64,000 nt of DNA from Megamerina dolium (GCA_963854835.1 OY978525.1:50813429-50877428); one strand, 5' to 3'; counted from the first letter of the stretch, positions 34,993 to 46,254 are shown. Notes: generated from the sequence alone by a model not told the origin. Numbers and translations are program-made.

Positions 34993-35537
34993 CTATTATT
35001 GTACGTCAAAATAATGCTCATCTAATTTATGCATTTTGACTCACTACAAATATTACAGTAATATTACTATTATCATTATGTTATTTTATTATGTGTACCC
35101 ATTAATTAATGATAATCAACATACTATGCATAATGTAATTGTCATTGGCTTAAATGGGTTGTAGTGTATTATGTTATATATTTGAGGCTATATAATCTGA
35201 AAGAAGGCCTGAGAAAAAGGCAGGCAGTGAGTTAATTAATCTAGTGGAATAAGATAACTCGAAGAGTGCGTGTTTACTGCTAAATGTAAAAGGATTTTAT
35301 ATCCTACAAAAACAAAAGTTTGTTGTAAAGGATTTAATATCCTGTGAACTTATGAGTAAATAGTGAAAGAGAGAAAGAAGAACGCATTGTAAAAGAAAAA
35401 CTAAATAAAGACGGACTGCTATTAAATTGAAAAATAATTGTGTTGTGAAAGAGATTTTGCAGGAAACAGAAACAGAGTGCAAGAAGTAAGTCCTAGAAAT
35501 TAAGTTATCTAAAAAAAGTTTACGGTGTCGAAAATAA
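34993..35537. other. AT-rich stretch, probably the 5' LTR region of A1
   Basis: No gene seen. It ends directly before the primer-binding site of A1, so its last few hundred bases should be an LTR. I could not find the matching 3' LTR by eye. Confidence 0.35.
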
Positions 35538-35549
35538 GGCACATCATTT

Positions 35550-35567
35550 TGGCGCAGCCGGTAGGAT
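35550..35567 (+). promoter_or_regulatory. A1 primer-binding site
   Basis: TGGCGCAGCCGGTAGGAT is the type of site used by 17.6/297-like gypsy elements for tRNA-primed reverse transcription (tRNA-Ser in those, from memory). The same site lies at 63972-63989 in A2. Confidence 0.7.
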
Positions 35568-35799
35568 ACTGCGAAATATCTTGTAAGACAAGATATTTTA
35601 CGTTAAATGTTTAACGCAGTATTAGGATTCCATTGTTCGCTAGGACATAAAAATAGATTTGTTTCCAGGATAATATCTAATGGAGGTTAGTATCTCCTTA
35701 GATATTGCAATTCAGGAAGCCACCACTTTCGAGTGGAAATTAATTAATCAACATAGTACTCAGCTCATAAAATCGAAAGTGCAGCACGGCAAAGTACTA

Positions 35800-37150
35800 G
35801 CACCAGGAGCTAGAAGCCACATTAACAGAACTAAGAGACCTTTTAAGAACACAGGGTGAAGCAAGTTTAGTCGTGAAGGACAATTTGGACGCAGCGGAGG
35901 CACAAATAAGAAACCTCAGATTAAGGATTGTGAACCAAGAGTTGGAAGCTGAACAACTTGACATAAAGAACGTAGAACTCCACAGAAGAAATCAGGAGTT
36001 AGAAGAACTACTTAAGGAGAGAAATATTACCGAGGAATTTATAGAAAAGAGACTCAGAACTTCCGTTGGCAGAAGAGACACATCTTCGCCGCTGTACACC
36101 TGTAAGGAAGATACTTACGAACATCCAGCCACAAGCAACGGAAAAGATGCGTATAGACGAGATAGCACAGATGGTTAGTAGCCTAGTTCCAGTACTCACT
36201 GGAGCTGAGTCAAAAAATTTGAGAACAGAAGTCTACCAATTTATCTCTGGGTGTGAATTAGCTAGTAAAGGAATAAAACCAGATGAGTTGGAAGACTTCA
36301 TATCCTGTATAAAGCAACGTCTATACGGAAGGAAGAATTATATACACTTCTAAGAAACACATACCTGAAAATAATCCAGCTAGAACCCATCACTCACCAA
36401 ATCCAGTTTGCACGGCAATTACCACAGGAGAGCATAAGTGCATTCGCCAGAAGATTAGACGAATTGAAAACCACCGCAACTCAGTGTGTCAAAGTCTCAT
36501 ATGGGGGAAAAGGAGACCAAGCACTGCTGCATGAGCTAGAGACGTCCACAAGGAAATCATTTGTAACAAGCCTTAGTGAACCAATGCTTAGAGTCCATAT
36601 GCTAAGCAAGAAAAGCACGTTAGAGGAACTGGCAAAGGAGGCTTTAAATACGAGTATTCTTCTCGAAAGAGGGTAACAGCAGTTCAACGCGGGAACCAAT
36701 GTAAGTCTCAATACAGTATTTAATTCTTATGAAGCTTGCCAAACCCAAACAGGTAACATAGTAGCGTTCCACCACAATAGTAATAATACGATACCATCTA
36801 AGGCAGATCAGTACACAGAGAATAAAGTAAAACCCCAAAACAGCCAAAGGAAATTTCCTACCTGTTCCTTCTGCGACAAGGGGACGAATGTTTTAAAAGG
36901 AAAAATACGCCGTTCTGTATTAAATGTAAGCAATATGGGCATGAGTTCAATCTATCCTGTTCACAAACAATACAAAGCCGCAAAGGAATTATACTCCAAA
37001 AACTAATCGGAGTAAGTTCGAAGCTAAATGTTTCTTTTGCAGGAAGGAAGACACAGGTTACAAACGCAAAGAGTTGGAAAAGACTCAGAAAAACTACGGG
37101 GGGCCCAGGTACGGCCAACAAACCGGGAACCCCACAATTTTGCTAAAAAT
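35800..37150 (+). pseudogene. gag: A1 gag, broken
   Basis: Pieces in different frames: 35873-36178 (Glu/Leu-rich coiled coil, AQIRNLRLRIVNQELEAEQL), 36066-36353 (capsid-like, MVSSLVPVLTGAESKNL), 36464-36676 (LDELKTTATQCVKVSYG region to ILLERG). A decayed Cys-rich segment from about 36865 includes CSFCDKG and CKQYGHEFNLSC in shifted frames, and CFFCRKED near 37027. A2 carries the same breaks. Gag of this family would build the particle. This copy cannot encode it as one frame. Confidence 0.75.
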
Positions 37151-37765
37151 AGGCCAGCTGAAAAGGAAGGTGTCAATCATGCGTCTCTACAAATTGTTGA
37201 CACACCATCCGCATCAGGTAGTAGGATGGTGAAAGTTGGTAGTCAGGCGTCCAAAGGGATTGTTGACTCATCTTTCCCATCCAGCGTTAGCAAAAATGGT
37301 TATTGTTTTGGAGTCTCTGAGTTCCCTTGCAAGGAAGCAAAAAATGGAAAACTCGTTTTACTTGTAGATTCTGGGGCAGATACCAGCTTAGTAAAATCAA
37401 CAGTAATTAACAAATACGTTAGCAAGAAAGGGAATTCAAGGAAGAATCTTAGTGGTGCATACGGAGGATTTGTCACCACATTAGGATCAATAGCAGTCCA
37501 ACATGAAAGGACTAATGATTTGAATTTAGAATTACATGTAATATCTGAAGAGAAAGGGATACCTGCAGATGGGATCCTAGGACGTAACAATTTACGGAAC
37601 CTATCGGTCCTCAGTATTATGAAAAAGAAGCTGATTTTCTTCGATGAGCGAAATCAACATTTAATGACTTTACCTCTCAAATCATTGAACGAGGCTAATA
37701 GAGTACTCCACAACAGTGAGGTTGTAGTACCAGGGAGAACTATGAAGAACTATGTAACGCTATGA
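37028..37765 (+). pseudogene. pol: A1 protease region
   Basis: An open frame of 245 residues. The aspartic protease motif LLVDSGADTSLVKSTVI lies in its middle, and ADGILGRNNLRNLS is the conserved second half (ILG). The first part is out of frame with the zinc-knuckle sequence. The frame ends in a stop at 37763 before the reverse transcriptase. A2 (62511-61774) encodes an identical 245-residue sequence, which shows how recently the two diverged. Confidence 0.78.
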
Positions 37766-37789
37766 GAGTTAATATAGTTAAATTTAATC

Positions 37790-38800
37790 ATAAAGCGCAT
37801 ATAGAGCATGTTTCTAAAATAAATAGCGTTAGGGAAAAAGTAACTACAAGAGGGTTACTAAAATATTAGAAACAGTTAAGTTAGATAAAAACCAAAATGT
37901 GGAAGAAAGAAAATCGATGGAAGACATCTTCAAGTCACTTCACGATTTGTTTTATTTGGAAGGCGATAAATTGTCTTAGACAACAGGTATAAAACACATG
38001 ATACCAGTAAAGGCAGATCAAGCACCAATAAATCAGAGACAGTACAGGTTACTAGAAGTGCATAAGAAAGAGATTAATAGACAGGTAAATAAAATGTTGG
38101 AAGACGAAGTAATCGTTCCCAGTTCTTTCCCAATAATATTAGTTCCAAAGAAGGCGGGAAGCGATGGTAAAAAGGAGAGGAGACTAGTTGTTGATTTCAG
38201 AAAACTGAACGATGCCATCATTAAACAGCTTTTTCCAATTCCACGCATCGATGAGATATTGGATCAGTTAGGTTATAGTAGATACTTTACTACACTTGAT
38301 CTGGTATTGATGGAAGAGTCAGACAGAGAAAAAACTGCTTTCAGTTCAGGTGTCGGGCATTACGAATTTAATAGAATGCCTTTAGGGTTAACGGGAGCAC
38401 CTGCTACTTTTCAAAGACTAATGATACATGTATTGACTGGACTCCAGGGAATAGATTGTTTTGTATATTTGGATGACATTGTTGTCTACGGTCGGAATTT
38501 GGCGCAACATGATTCGCGATTGCGGAGAGTGTTTGAAATCTTATGTAAACATAACTTAAAACTAAACACAGAGAAGTGCCAGTTTCTGTGAAAGGAGATT
38601 ATTTACCTAGGTCATAAGTGCACTGAGAAAGGGGCATTGCCAGATCCCAGTAAGATAGAATGTGTCAAAAATATTCCTGTTCCAAGGACAGGAAACACGT
38701 TCAGGTATTCTTAGGTTTAGTACACTATTATCGAAAGTTTGTTGAAAATATGGAACGCATGGCGCTACCAATTAATAAGTTACTGAAGAAAGACGCAAAA
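37790..38800 (+). pseudogene. pol: A1 reverse transcriptase, broken
   Basis: The open part 37998-38591 shows HKKEINRQVNKMLEDEVIVP, LVVDFRKLNDAIIKQLFPIP, YFTTLDL, FNRMPLGLTGAPATFQRLM and CFVYLDDIVVYGR (YLDD catalytic). Two small deletions are visible against A3 and family sequence: one after IVPSS, and one after TTLDL that removes the SGYYQ motif. A stop ends the frame at CQFL (38589). Thumb sequence continues in another frame (YLGHKCTEKGALPDPSKIE). Inactive. Confidence 0.8.
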
Positions 38801-39310
38801 TTTTAATGGACCGATAAATGCCAGAAAGCTTTTGAAGATTTAAAGGAGGCAATTTGTTCAACACCAATTTTAGCATATCCAGATTTTTCCGAACCCTTTG
38901 TGCTGGCAATTGATGCCAGCAATGAAGCCTTGGGAGCAGTTCTATCGCAAGGTGAAATTGGAAAAGATTGACCAATAGCCTTTGCGAGCAGGGAGCTCAG
39001 TGATTCCATAATTGAAAAGGAATTCTTGGCTATCGAGTGGGCTGTAAAGAATTATAGAGCTTATCTACTGGGTAGACCATTCAAAGTCTACACTGACCAT
39101 CAGCCCTTACGAGGAATTGCCAATCTGAAAGACCAGACATCCCGCTTGGCATGTTTCAGACATAAACTATCTGGATTTGATTTGGAAAAAATTTATAAAC
39201 CAGGCAAACGAAACTTGAACGTGGATGCGCTCAGCAGAGTTCCACAACCGAATCATGAGTCAACAATGGTTGTGACCCGTTCTATGGCACGGAATAAAGT
39301 CAACGAAACC
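38800..39310 (+). pseudogene. pol: A1 RNase H, broken
   Basis: From about 38830: AICSTPILAYPDFSEPFVL, then IDASNEALGAVLSQ with the first catalytic Asp, an in-frame TGA at about 38968 (GKD-stop-PIAFAS), EFLAIEWAVKNYRAYL with the Glu, and VYTDHQPLRGIANL. The domain ends with NVDALSRVPQ. The 39026-39580 frame is open from the Glu onward. The TGA is present in A2 too. Confidence 0.8.
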
Positions 39311-40414
39311 GAAAGCGAAGAAGAGCCTGATGAAAGCTCTGGTGAGTTAGAACTAGATGAAAATACAGAGAATCAGGAGAACAAGAATGCGGAACTTCTC
39401 ACTGATGAAATGGATATATTGACGATACTTCGCAACTTCCATGATTCATCTTTAGGAGGGAATCAGGGTGCCCTGAAAACTTATTTCAGGATTAGAAGAC
39501 AGTATAGGTGGAAAGGTATGCGAAGCCAAATTAAAGAATATGTTAAAAATTGTAAAAAATGTCAAATTAACAAGAGCTAGAGGCTTACGGAAATGCCAAT
39601 GATATTAACTGATACACTATCTAAGCCATTTGAAAAGGTATATATGGACATGGTAGGAATTCTCCCAGAGACGATCTCTGGAAACAAATACATACTTCAA
39701 TATGATTTTTCCAAATTTTTTATTTGTGCAGCTATATCAGATGGTTTCAGCATCTGGTAGCAAAATCGTTTTACAACGAAGTTATTCCGCGTTATACCAT
39801 ACCAAAAATTTTAGTGACTTATAATGGTACGAATTTCACTTTGAAATTATTTTCCGATACATGCAAGATGCTGGGTGTTAAAAAATTACATATAACAATG
39901 GTTCTTTAGAAAGAAGCCACAGACCTTTAGCAGAATATCTAAGGAGTTTTGTTAAAAAAGATGGATCTAATTGGGACCAATGGTTAGCATCAGCGTTGTA
40001 CGTACATAATAACACCATACATACTTCGACAAAACGTACACCATTCAGTGTTCTGTACGGTTTCAATATAGATATGCCGCAAACCTAAAAACAAAAAGAT
40101 CACCTCTATACAATGCAGATGATCAAAATAAAGTTTTAAAATACCAATTACAAAGGTCACATGAGTTAGTGAGGGAAAATCAGGAAAAAGCAAAGAAATT
40201 AGCTAAAATTCAATACGACAAAGGGATTCACCCTATAATTTTTAAAATAGGTGATAAAGTATTGTTTAGAAATAAGACTAGGAAAAATAAATTTAGTCCC
40301 ATCTGGACTGGACCATACGAAGTGATAAATGTGGAGAGCCCAGTAACGACGACTATCAAAATCGGACAAAATGGTACAAATGGTAATGATAAAACATTTT
40401 TTATCAATAAGTAA
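39311..40414 (+). pseudogene. pol: A1 integrase, broken
   Basis: The zinc module runs from DILTILRNFHDSSLGGNQG to CKKCQINKS. The second His ligand is Asn (GGNQG, against GGHQ in A3). A stop follows at 39580. The core gives VYMDMVGILPETISGNKYIL and decays through several frames and stops from about 39750. The C-terminal part 40169-40414 is open, with VLFRNKTRKNKFSPIWTGPY (the GPY motif). A2 shares the Asn and the stop, and is cut off within this domain. Confidence 0.75.
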
Positions 40415-40723
40415 TAGTAGTTTAACGAATTAATAGTTATTGTGGTAGAAAAAAAAATTTTTTCAGTTAGGATATAAAATACAATAGTATGAAGTAAGAT
40501 CTATTAGTTAACGTTCAGTACATATAATAGGGCAAGTTGCCATGGTCATGTGTATAACCACATCTATTCCAATATATCGCGTTTAATTGTAATTCGGTGT
40601 GTGGATACACGGACGAATTAATTAATCAAGCATTTTAAGCTGTTGTCGATTGAGTGGCTGGATTTAACAAAATCATTTATGATAATATAGCTCGTTTATT
40701 CTAAAGAAAAAACAGTTATATAT

Positions 40724-41160
40724 TGTAACGAGTATCGATAGTTGATTACTCATCACTATTGTGACTGACACTATTGGCGGCATCGAAACGAATGTCAACA
40801 AAAAGAAATGAGCGATAACCAGAACAAGCCAACGAGAAAGGAAGAGAAGAATCTCGATAAAGGAAGATTCTGGGGTGTTGCCAACAGAGTATAAATAGAG
40901 CCAGTGTTGAGGAGGAAAATCAATCTAATTCCGAACGTGATTGCGAAAACATTGATACAGAGGCAAAAGTTGCAAGTACATTAGAGTGTTATTGTAAATA
41001 GTTGATTGTAAGCAGAGTTGATTGTAAATAGAGATTATTAAATAAATTGTTGCTGTATATAGTTGTATAAAATAAGTGTTGCAGTTATCATTAACAGAAT
41101 CCAGTGATCGAACAAGGTAATTCAAATAGAATTAAACGCTCACAGAATAAAAACGTAACA
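40724..41160 (+). repeat. B2 5' LTR
   Basis: TGTAACG...CGTAACA ends. It contains TATAAATA at 40890-40897, a likely core promoter, and AATAAA near 41041, a likely polyadenylation signal. Confidence 0.95.
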
Positions 41161-41162
41161 AT

Positions 41163-41182
41163 TGGTGTCAGAAGTGGGATTC
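41163..41182 (+). promoter_or_regulatory. B2 primer-binding site, tRNA-Leu type
   Basis: TGGTGTCAGAAGTGGGATTC is complementary to a tRNA 3' end of the form GAATCCCACTTCTGACACCA. This matches insect tRNA-Leu species as I remember them. It begins two bases after the 5' LTR, as expected. Confidence 0.8.
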
Positions 41183-41189
41183 TGTAAAG

Positions 41190-42671
41190 ATGGTGAAAAT
41201 TGACCAACTAAAAGTGGACCAGCTTAAAAAGCTGTTGGTAGAGATGAATCTATCGTCATCAGGTGCAAAGGCAGAACTGCTGGTGAGGCTGAGGCAAGCT
41301 ATGGAGGCTAAGGGAATTAATGTAGAAGAACATGAGTTCTTCGAGGAAGCCGATATACAAGCAGTTGTGCACGCTGAGGAAGAGAGCAAGGTAGATTCGA
41401 GTGGTCAACTCATGGAATTTATGAAAACCATGATGCAACAGCAGCAACAACAGTTACAACAAAATGCCTCTCGCATTGACTACAAGCTTCAAGAACATTC
41501 GACTGAATTGCGTATGAAAATTCAAGAAGGTTCGTCCCGCCAAGAAAACGCTATGGGAGAATTCCAGAAAACAATTGACTACAAGTTTCAAGAACGTTCG
41601 GCTCGCCAAGAGGGCGTTATTAGTGAATTGCGTATGGAAATTCAAGAACATTCGGCTCGCCAAGAACACGTCATCGAAAATCTACAAAAAGGAATTGAAC
41701 TTAGATTTCAGGAAATTTCCGGAGCTATTAATGACAAAGTCACAGAGCTGAAAGAACACGTGGATGAGTTGGATGATAAGCTGAAGGAACATGTCGACGA
41801 CTGGGAAGATAAGTTCGAGAAATTACAGCACGAACTCAATCAACTAAAAATAAATGGACCAACCACATCAGTGATTAGAGATTCAAGTACAATCAAACTA
41901 AAGTCACCAACATTTGACGGAAGCACGCCATTCAATATCTTCAAGCTTCAATTCGAGACAACAGCTTCGAAGAATCAATGGGATGATAGCGACAAGACTG
42001 CTGCTTTAATAGTCGCATTAAAAGGTAATGCTTCCGAGGTGTTACAGATGATTCCAGAGAAAGATCGTGGTAGCTATCAGTCACTGATGGACACACTCCA
42101 GCGAAAATATGGAAATGAATACAAGAGTCAATTACATCGAGTGGAATTGAGATCGCGAGTGCAACGGAGTAATGAGAGCCTTCAGGAATTCGCTTCTGAT
42201 ATTGAGCGCTTATGTCATCTAGCGTTCTCCGATAATTCGGAAGAGTTCGTCGAAAAAATAAAAATAGAGGCATTCATAGATGGCATACGTGATGGAGAGA
42301 CAAAGCGTGCCCTAGTCATGTCACCCAGGAATACTTATGCCGAAACAGTCAGTAGTGCCTTGACGTTTGAAGCCGCCAGTTTCATGTGTCGACCAATGCC
42401 ACGGGTACGCCAATTAGAAACAGAAACAACAGATCTGGTTGAAGCAGTGCGTCAAGCATTCAAATCTGTAGTGCAGCCTGAAGGAAGAACAACAGGTCGA
42501 CGCGAAAACAAGTTTACTGGTAAGTGTTTCATTTGTGACAAACCAGGACACATGGCGCGTGACTGCCGTCTACGACGAAAGCGATCAAGATCGAATTCTC
42601 CAGGAAGACAAAAGAAGGAGAATAAGGTGGATAGCAATCGCTCCACTAACACAAATCCATCGTTAAACTAA
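41190..42671 (+). CDS. gag: B2 Gag
   Basis: An intact 493-residue frame starting 7 bases after the primer-binding site. Residues 3-40 form a SAP-like motif (LKKLLVEMNLSSSGAKAELL), which in other proteins binds DNA. Residues about 60-225 are a long coiled coil with internal repeats built on LQEHS..QE and MRIQEHSARQE-like units. Residues about 245-400 are a retrotransposon Gag domain (FDGSTPFNIFKLQFET, ALKGNASEVLQM, LQRKYGNEYKSQL). A CCHC knuckle CFICDKPGHMARDC starts at residue 446, and an Arg/Lys/Ser-rich tail follows. It would assemble the particle and bind element RNA. B1 has a shorter coiled coil. Confidence 0.93.
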   Translation: MVKIDQLKVDQLKKLLVEMNLSSSGAKAELLVRLRQAMEAKGINVEEHEFFEEADIQAVVHAEEESKVDSSGQLMEFMKTMMQQQQQQLQQNASRIDYKLQEHSTELRMKIQEGSSRQENAMGEFQKTIDYKFQERSARQEGVISELRMEIQEHSARQEHVIENLQKGIELRFQEISGAINDKVTELKEHVDELDDKLKEHVDDWEDKFEKLQHELNQLKINGPTTSVIRDSSTIKLKSPTFDGSTPFNIFKLQFETTASKNQWDDSDKTAALIVALKGNASEVLQMIPEKDRGSYQSLMDTLQRKYGNEYKSQLHRVELRSRVQRSNESLQEFASDIERLCHLAFSDNSEEFVEKIKIEAFIDGIRDGETKRALVMSPRNTYAETVSSALTFEAASFMCRPMPRVRQLETETTDLVEAVRQAFKSVVQPEGRTTGRRENKFTGKCFICDKPGHMARDCRLRRKRSRSNSPGRQKKENKVDSNRSTNTNPSLN

Positions 42672-42709
42672 ATCGAGTCAGTTCAGCGGGGCGTGAACTG
42701 ACTCCAACA

Positions 42710-44020
42710 GTGGGTGGCCCCATCATTCACATTTCACAACTACAGCGTGTGCCAAGCAGCTTGACTATTGATGGAAAATTGGACAATATGGAATTCATGT
42801 TAACCCTGGACACTGGTGCATCACATTCTATAATCAAGAGCGATTTGGTAAAGAGGTTTGAGCCTTTAATGGGAATAAAATTGCGTACAGCAACGGGTGA
42901 GGATGCACAAATTCTGGGTAAGATAAAGAAACGAGTATCTATTGGAAATTGTACATGGGAACATGAATTCATTGTGGCCGACATCATCGATGACGTAATA
43001 ATTGGTGTTGATTTTATGATTGACAACGGATTTACGTTAGATTTAAATCAGCGGATACTACGTTATGCAAATGTCGAATTACCATTGAACATCGGTTACA
43101 AACGGAGTGGAAACATGAAACGAGTACTCGCATGTCAACGCCAAGAGGTTCCAGCAAAATCAGAAGCGGTGATTTGGGCACAGATAAATGTGGATGATGG
43201 GACAGGCAAGTTGTGGTTAGTGGAAGCAGATGAAGAAATACAAAATAAAAACATCATACCTGGTAGGACGTTAGTGGAACCTAAAGAAAATGGAATAGTA
43301 CCTGTGAGAATATTAAATCCAACTAATACATCTACAGTTGTGAAGAAAGGAATGGTGATTGGTCATTGCCAGGAAGTTACTGCGGTAGTAGACTGCGAAA
43401 AGGGTTCGTCGATAAAAAGTGGAAGATCAGGAACTGTCAGAGCGGAAATAAAAGCACAGATGGAAGAATGGGCAGGTGTGCTTACCAACCAGCAAAAAGA
43501 AAAGGCTTTACAACTATTGGAGAAGTACAGTTCAATCTTTTCTTCAAATGGAAAAACTGGAGGACGAACAACCATCGTGAAGCATCACATTGACACCGGT
43601 GATTCTAGACCAATTCGTCAAACACCACGACGAGTTCCATTGGCCAAAAGAGACGAAGCCATTAAGCTGATTTCCGATATGCAGAATCAAGGTGTTATTG
43701 AACCATCAGCGAGTCCATGGAGTTCACCAGTTGTGCTGGTAGAGAAGAAGGATGGAAGTACTCGATTCTGTGTGGATTACAGAAAGCTGAATAAGATTAC
43801 GAAAAAAGACAGCTATCCACTGCCAAGAATCGATGACACTCTGGACACACTATCTAGTGCGAAGTGGTTCTCAACTCTTGATTTGCAAAGTGGATACTGG
43901 CAAGTGGAACTTGGTAAGGAAGACAAAGAGAAAACAGCTTTCAGTATTGGCGTTGGTCTTGGCAATTTACAGTCATGCCATTTGGTTTATGCAATGCACC
44001 AGCTACTTTCGAACGTTTGA
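42710..44020 (+). pseudogene. pol: B2 protease and reverse transcriptase N-terminal part, ends at a frameshift
   Basis: The frame opens in a different phase from gag, so pol is probably reached by frameshifting or re-initiation in the family. The protease carries LTLDTGASHSIIKSDLV and VIIGVDFMIDNG. The reverse transcriptase follows from about residue 285, with DSRPIRQTPRRVPLAKRDEA, FCVDYRKLNKITKKD and LDLQSGYWQVEL. A one-base deletion at about 43959-43960 (CTTGGCAA where B1 has CTATGGCAA) throws the end out of frame, so the last 25 residues are not homologous. The correct frame resumes at 43975. This appears to be the only private inactivating change in pol. Confidence 0.88.
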
Positions 44021-45111
44021 TGGAGCGTGTACTCAGTGGACTACACTGGAAAACGTGCTTTGTGTACCTCGATGACATTATCGTGATGGGAAAAGATTTT
44101 AACGACCACCTGGAAAAGCTGAAAGAAGTATTTGAGCGTATACAATCAGCAGGGCTTAAACTGAATATGAAAAAGTGTTCACTCTTCAGGCGAGAAGTTA
44201 GATATCTTGGTCATAAAGTAACAACAGAAGGGGTACATACCGACGAGGAGAAAGTAGCAGCAGTACAAGAATGGCCTATTCCGTCGAATCTTCACGAGTT
44301 AAGAAGCTTCCTAGGCTTATGCACCTACTATAGACGATTTGCTCCTGGATTTGCAAACATCGCCAGCAGTCTGCATGAGTTGACAAGAAAGAACAAACCA
44401 TTTGTGTGGGGCGAGGAACAACAGAAAGCATTCGAACAGCTGAAAGAAAGACTCTGTTCACCACCATTATTAGCGTATCCAGTACCTGGTCAAAAGTTTG
44501 TGTTGGACACAGATGCGAGTGTCTATGGAATAGGTGGTGTGCTCTCTCAGATCATAGATGGGCAAGAAAAAGTAATAGCATACTACAGTAAAATCCTGTC
44601 GAAGCCAGAAAGAAATTACTGTGTCACACGAAGAGAGTTGCTCGCAATACTGGAATGTGTAAAGTATTTCCATAAATACTTGTACGGTCAGTCATTTCAT
44701 CTACGAACTGACCACGCAGCGCTAAGGTGGTTATTGCAATTTAAAAACCCAGAAGGACAATTGGCGCGCTGGATTGAACGGCTGCAGAGTTATGATTTTA
44801 CCATCGAACATCGTAAAGGAGGACATCACGGCAACGCGGATGCTCTATCTCGTCGTCCTTGCAAAATGGAATGTAAACATTGTTCTCGAGTGGAAAGCGA
44901 GGAGCACATCATCGACATACGACTTACGAATATATTGCCGGAGGAGTCATGGACCACCGAACGAGTGCAAGAAGATCAGCGGAACGACCCAGATCTCGTA
45001 AAGATTATGGAATACAAGGAGCAGGGCATACGTCCAGATTGGCAAGAAATGGCTAATGAGAGTCCAATAGCAAAAGTATGCTGGGCGCAGTGGCAAAGCC
45101 TGCACTTATGA
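43975..45111 (+). pseudogene. pol: B2 reverse transcriptase C-terminal part and RNase H
   Basis: It continues the reverse transcriptase with MPFGLCNAPATFERLM and CFVYLDDIIVMGK (YLDD catalytic Asp pair), and the thumb YLGHKVTTEGVHTDEEKVAA. RNase H has VLDTDASVYGIGGVLSQ (Asp), YCVTRRELLAIL (Glu), LRTDHAALRWL (Asp) and HHGNADALSRRP (Asp), so its active site is complete. The frame ends at TGA 45109-45111 and would continue in phase into integrase. B1 has the same TGA. Confidence 0.9.
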
Positions 45112-45171
45112 GACGTACGTCTATTCAGAGCATGGGAAAGTGAAGACGGAAAAATCACTTATGATCTTCTA

Positions 45172-46254
45172 GTGGTACCCAAGGCAAGAATAAATGAAGT
45201 GATAGCTGAGTATCACAATGCCTCCAGTGGAGGGCATTTGGGAATCACCAAAACCGTCGAGAAAATAAAGAAACGATTTAATTGGGTTGGATGTCATGAC
45301 CATGTCGCTGATTGGATTCAGAAGTGTAAGCAATGTGCAATGGCCAAAGGTCCCACTAAGAAAAGTCGAGGTAAGATGCACCAATACACCGTGGGTGCTC
45401 CATTCGAGCGAATTGCTATGGACATAGCTGGGCCATTTCCAATAAGCAACGCAGGAAACAAGTATGTCCTGGTGGTTATAGATTACTTCAGTAAATGGCC
45501 TGAAGTATACCCCATTCCAAATCAAGAAGTTAGTACAGTTGCGGATGTATTCGTCAACCAATGGATTACTCGTTTTGGTGTACCGATGGAATTACACTCA
45601 GACCAAGGTCGAAATTTCGAATCAGTTGTATTCCAAGAGATATGCCGTATGCTGGGTATATACAAAACTCGTACAACACCTTTGCATCCACAATCTGATG
45701 GCATGGTAGAACGATTTAACCGTACCTTGGAGGAATATTTGAGAAAAGTCGTAGATAAATACCAAAGAGACTGGGATGTACATATACCAATGTTCCTCAT
45801 GGCATATCGATGCGCACAACATGATACGACGGCTACTACACCGGCAATGGCAATTTTTGGAAACGAGTTAAGACTGCCAGCTGATTTAAAATTTGGAGTT
45901 GTAACACCAACGAGATCAACCGAAGGAAATTATACTAGCGAAAAGCGGGAACAGTTGGATGAAGTACATCAGTTCATCAGAGAGCGGTCGCAGATGATAA
46001 GCGATAAGATGAAGGCCAGGTATGACTTGAAAGCAAATTCAAAAGGGTTCTATGAAGGAGAGCTTGTAATGCTTCATAATCCACAACGAAAGAAAGGCCT
46101 GTCCCCTAAACTACAGACTCATTGGGAAGGACCATATGAGATTATAGCAAAGATAAATGACGTAGTGTATCGTATTCAACGTGCCTGGAATAAAAGAGCA
46201 AAGTTTAAAGTAGTGCACTTGGAGCGACTTGCGCCATATCGAGGGGAAGTATAA
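45172..46254 (+). CDS. pol: B2 integrase
   Basis: 360 residues from the first Met after the TGA at 45109. The open phase itself begins at 45112, so the true N-terminus is unknown. The zinc module is complete: H...H in EYHNASSGGHLGI and C..C in KCKQCAMAKG. The catalytic core has MDIAGPFPISNAGNKYVLVV (first Asp), ELHSDQGRNFES (second Asp) and HPQSDGMVERFNRTLEEYL (Glu). The C-terminal GPY/F-type motif is THWEGPYEII, and no chromodomain is seen. It would join element cDNA to the chromosome, with a 4-bp ATAT preference judging by the three insertions in this window. Confidence 0.92.
   Translation: MVPKARINEVIAEYHNASSGGHLGITKTVEKIKKRFNWVGCHDHVADWIQKCKQCAMAKGPTKKSRGKMHQYTVGAPFERIAMDIAGPFPISNAGNKYVLVVIDYFSKWPEVYPIPNQEVSTVADVFVNQWITRFGVPMELHSDQGRNFESVVFQEICRMLGIYKTRTTPLHPQSDGMVERFNRTLEEYLRKVVDKYQRDWDVHIPMFLMAYRCAQHDTTATTPAMAIFGNELRLPADLKFGVVTPTRSTEGNYTSEKREQLDEVHQFIRERSQMISDKMKARYDLKANSKGFYEGELVMLHNPQRKKGLSPKLQTHWEGPYEIIAKINDVVYRIQRAWNKRAKFKVVHLERLAPYRGEV

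Larger units (their letters stand above)
35538..40640 (+). mobile_element. A1: gypsy family A copy, defective, split by BEL1
   Basis: A primer-binding site at 35550 is followed by gag (35800-37150), protease, reverse transcriptase, RNase H and integrase in Ty3/gypsy order. The 3' non-coding sequence breaks at 40640, where BEL1 begins, and resumes at 52857-53217. A2 at the right edge of the window is a near-identical inverted copy over 35538 to about 40045. Many stops and frameshifts are shared with A2. The LTRs were not resolved. Confidence 0.85.

Noticed and set aside
34993..35549. 5' LTR of A1 with a matching 3' LTR
   Set aside because: The position next to the primer-binding site is right, but I found no matching copy at 40415-40640 or 52857-53217, so no LTR pair is claimed.
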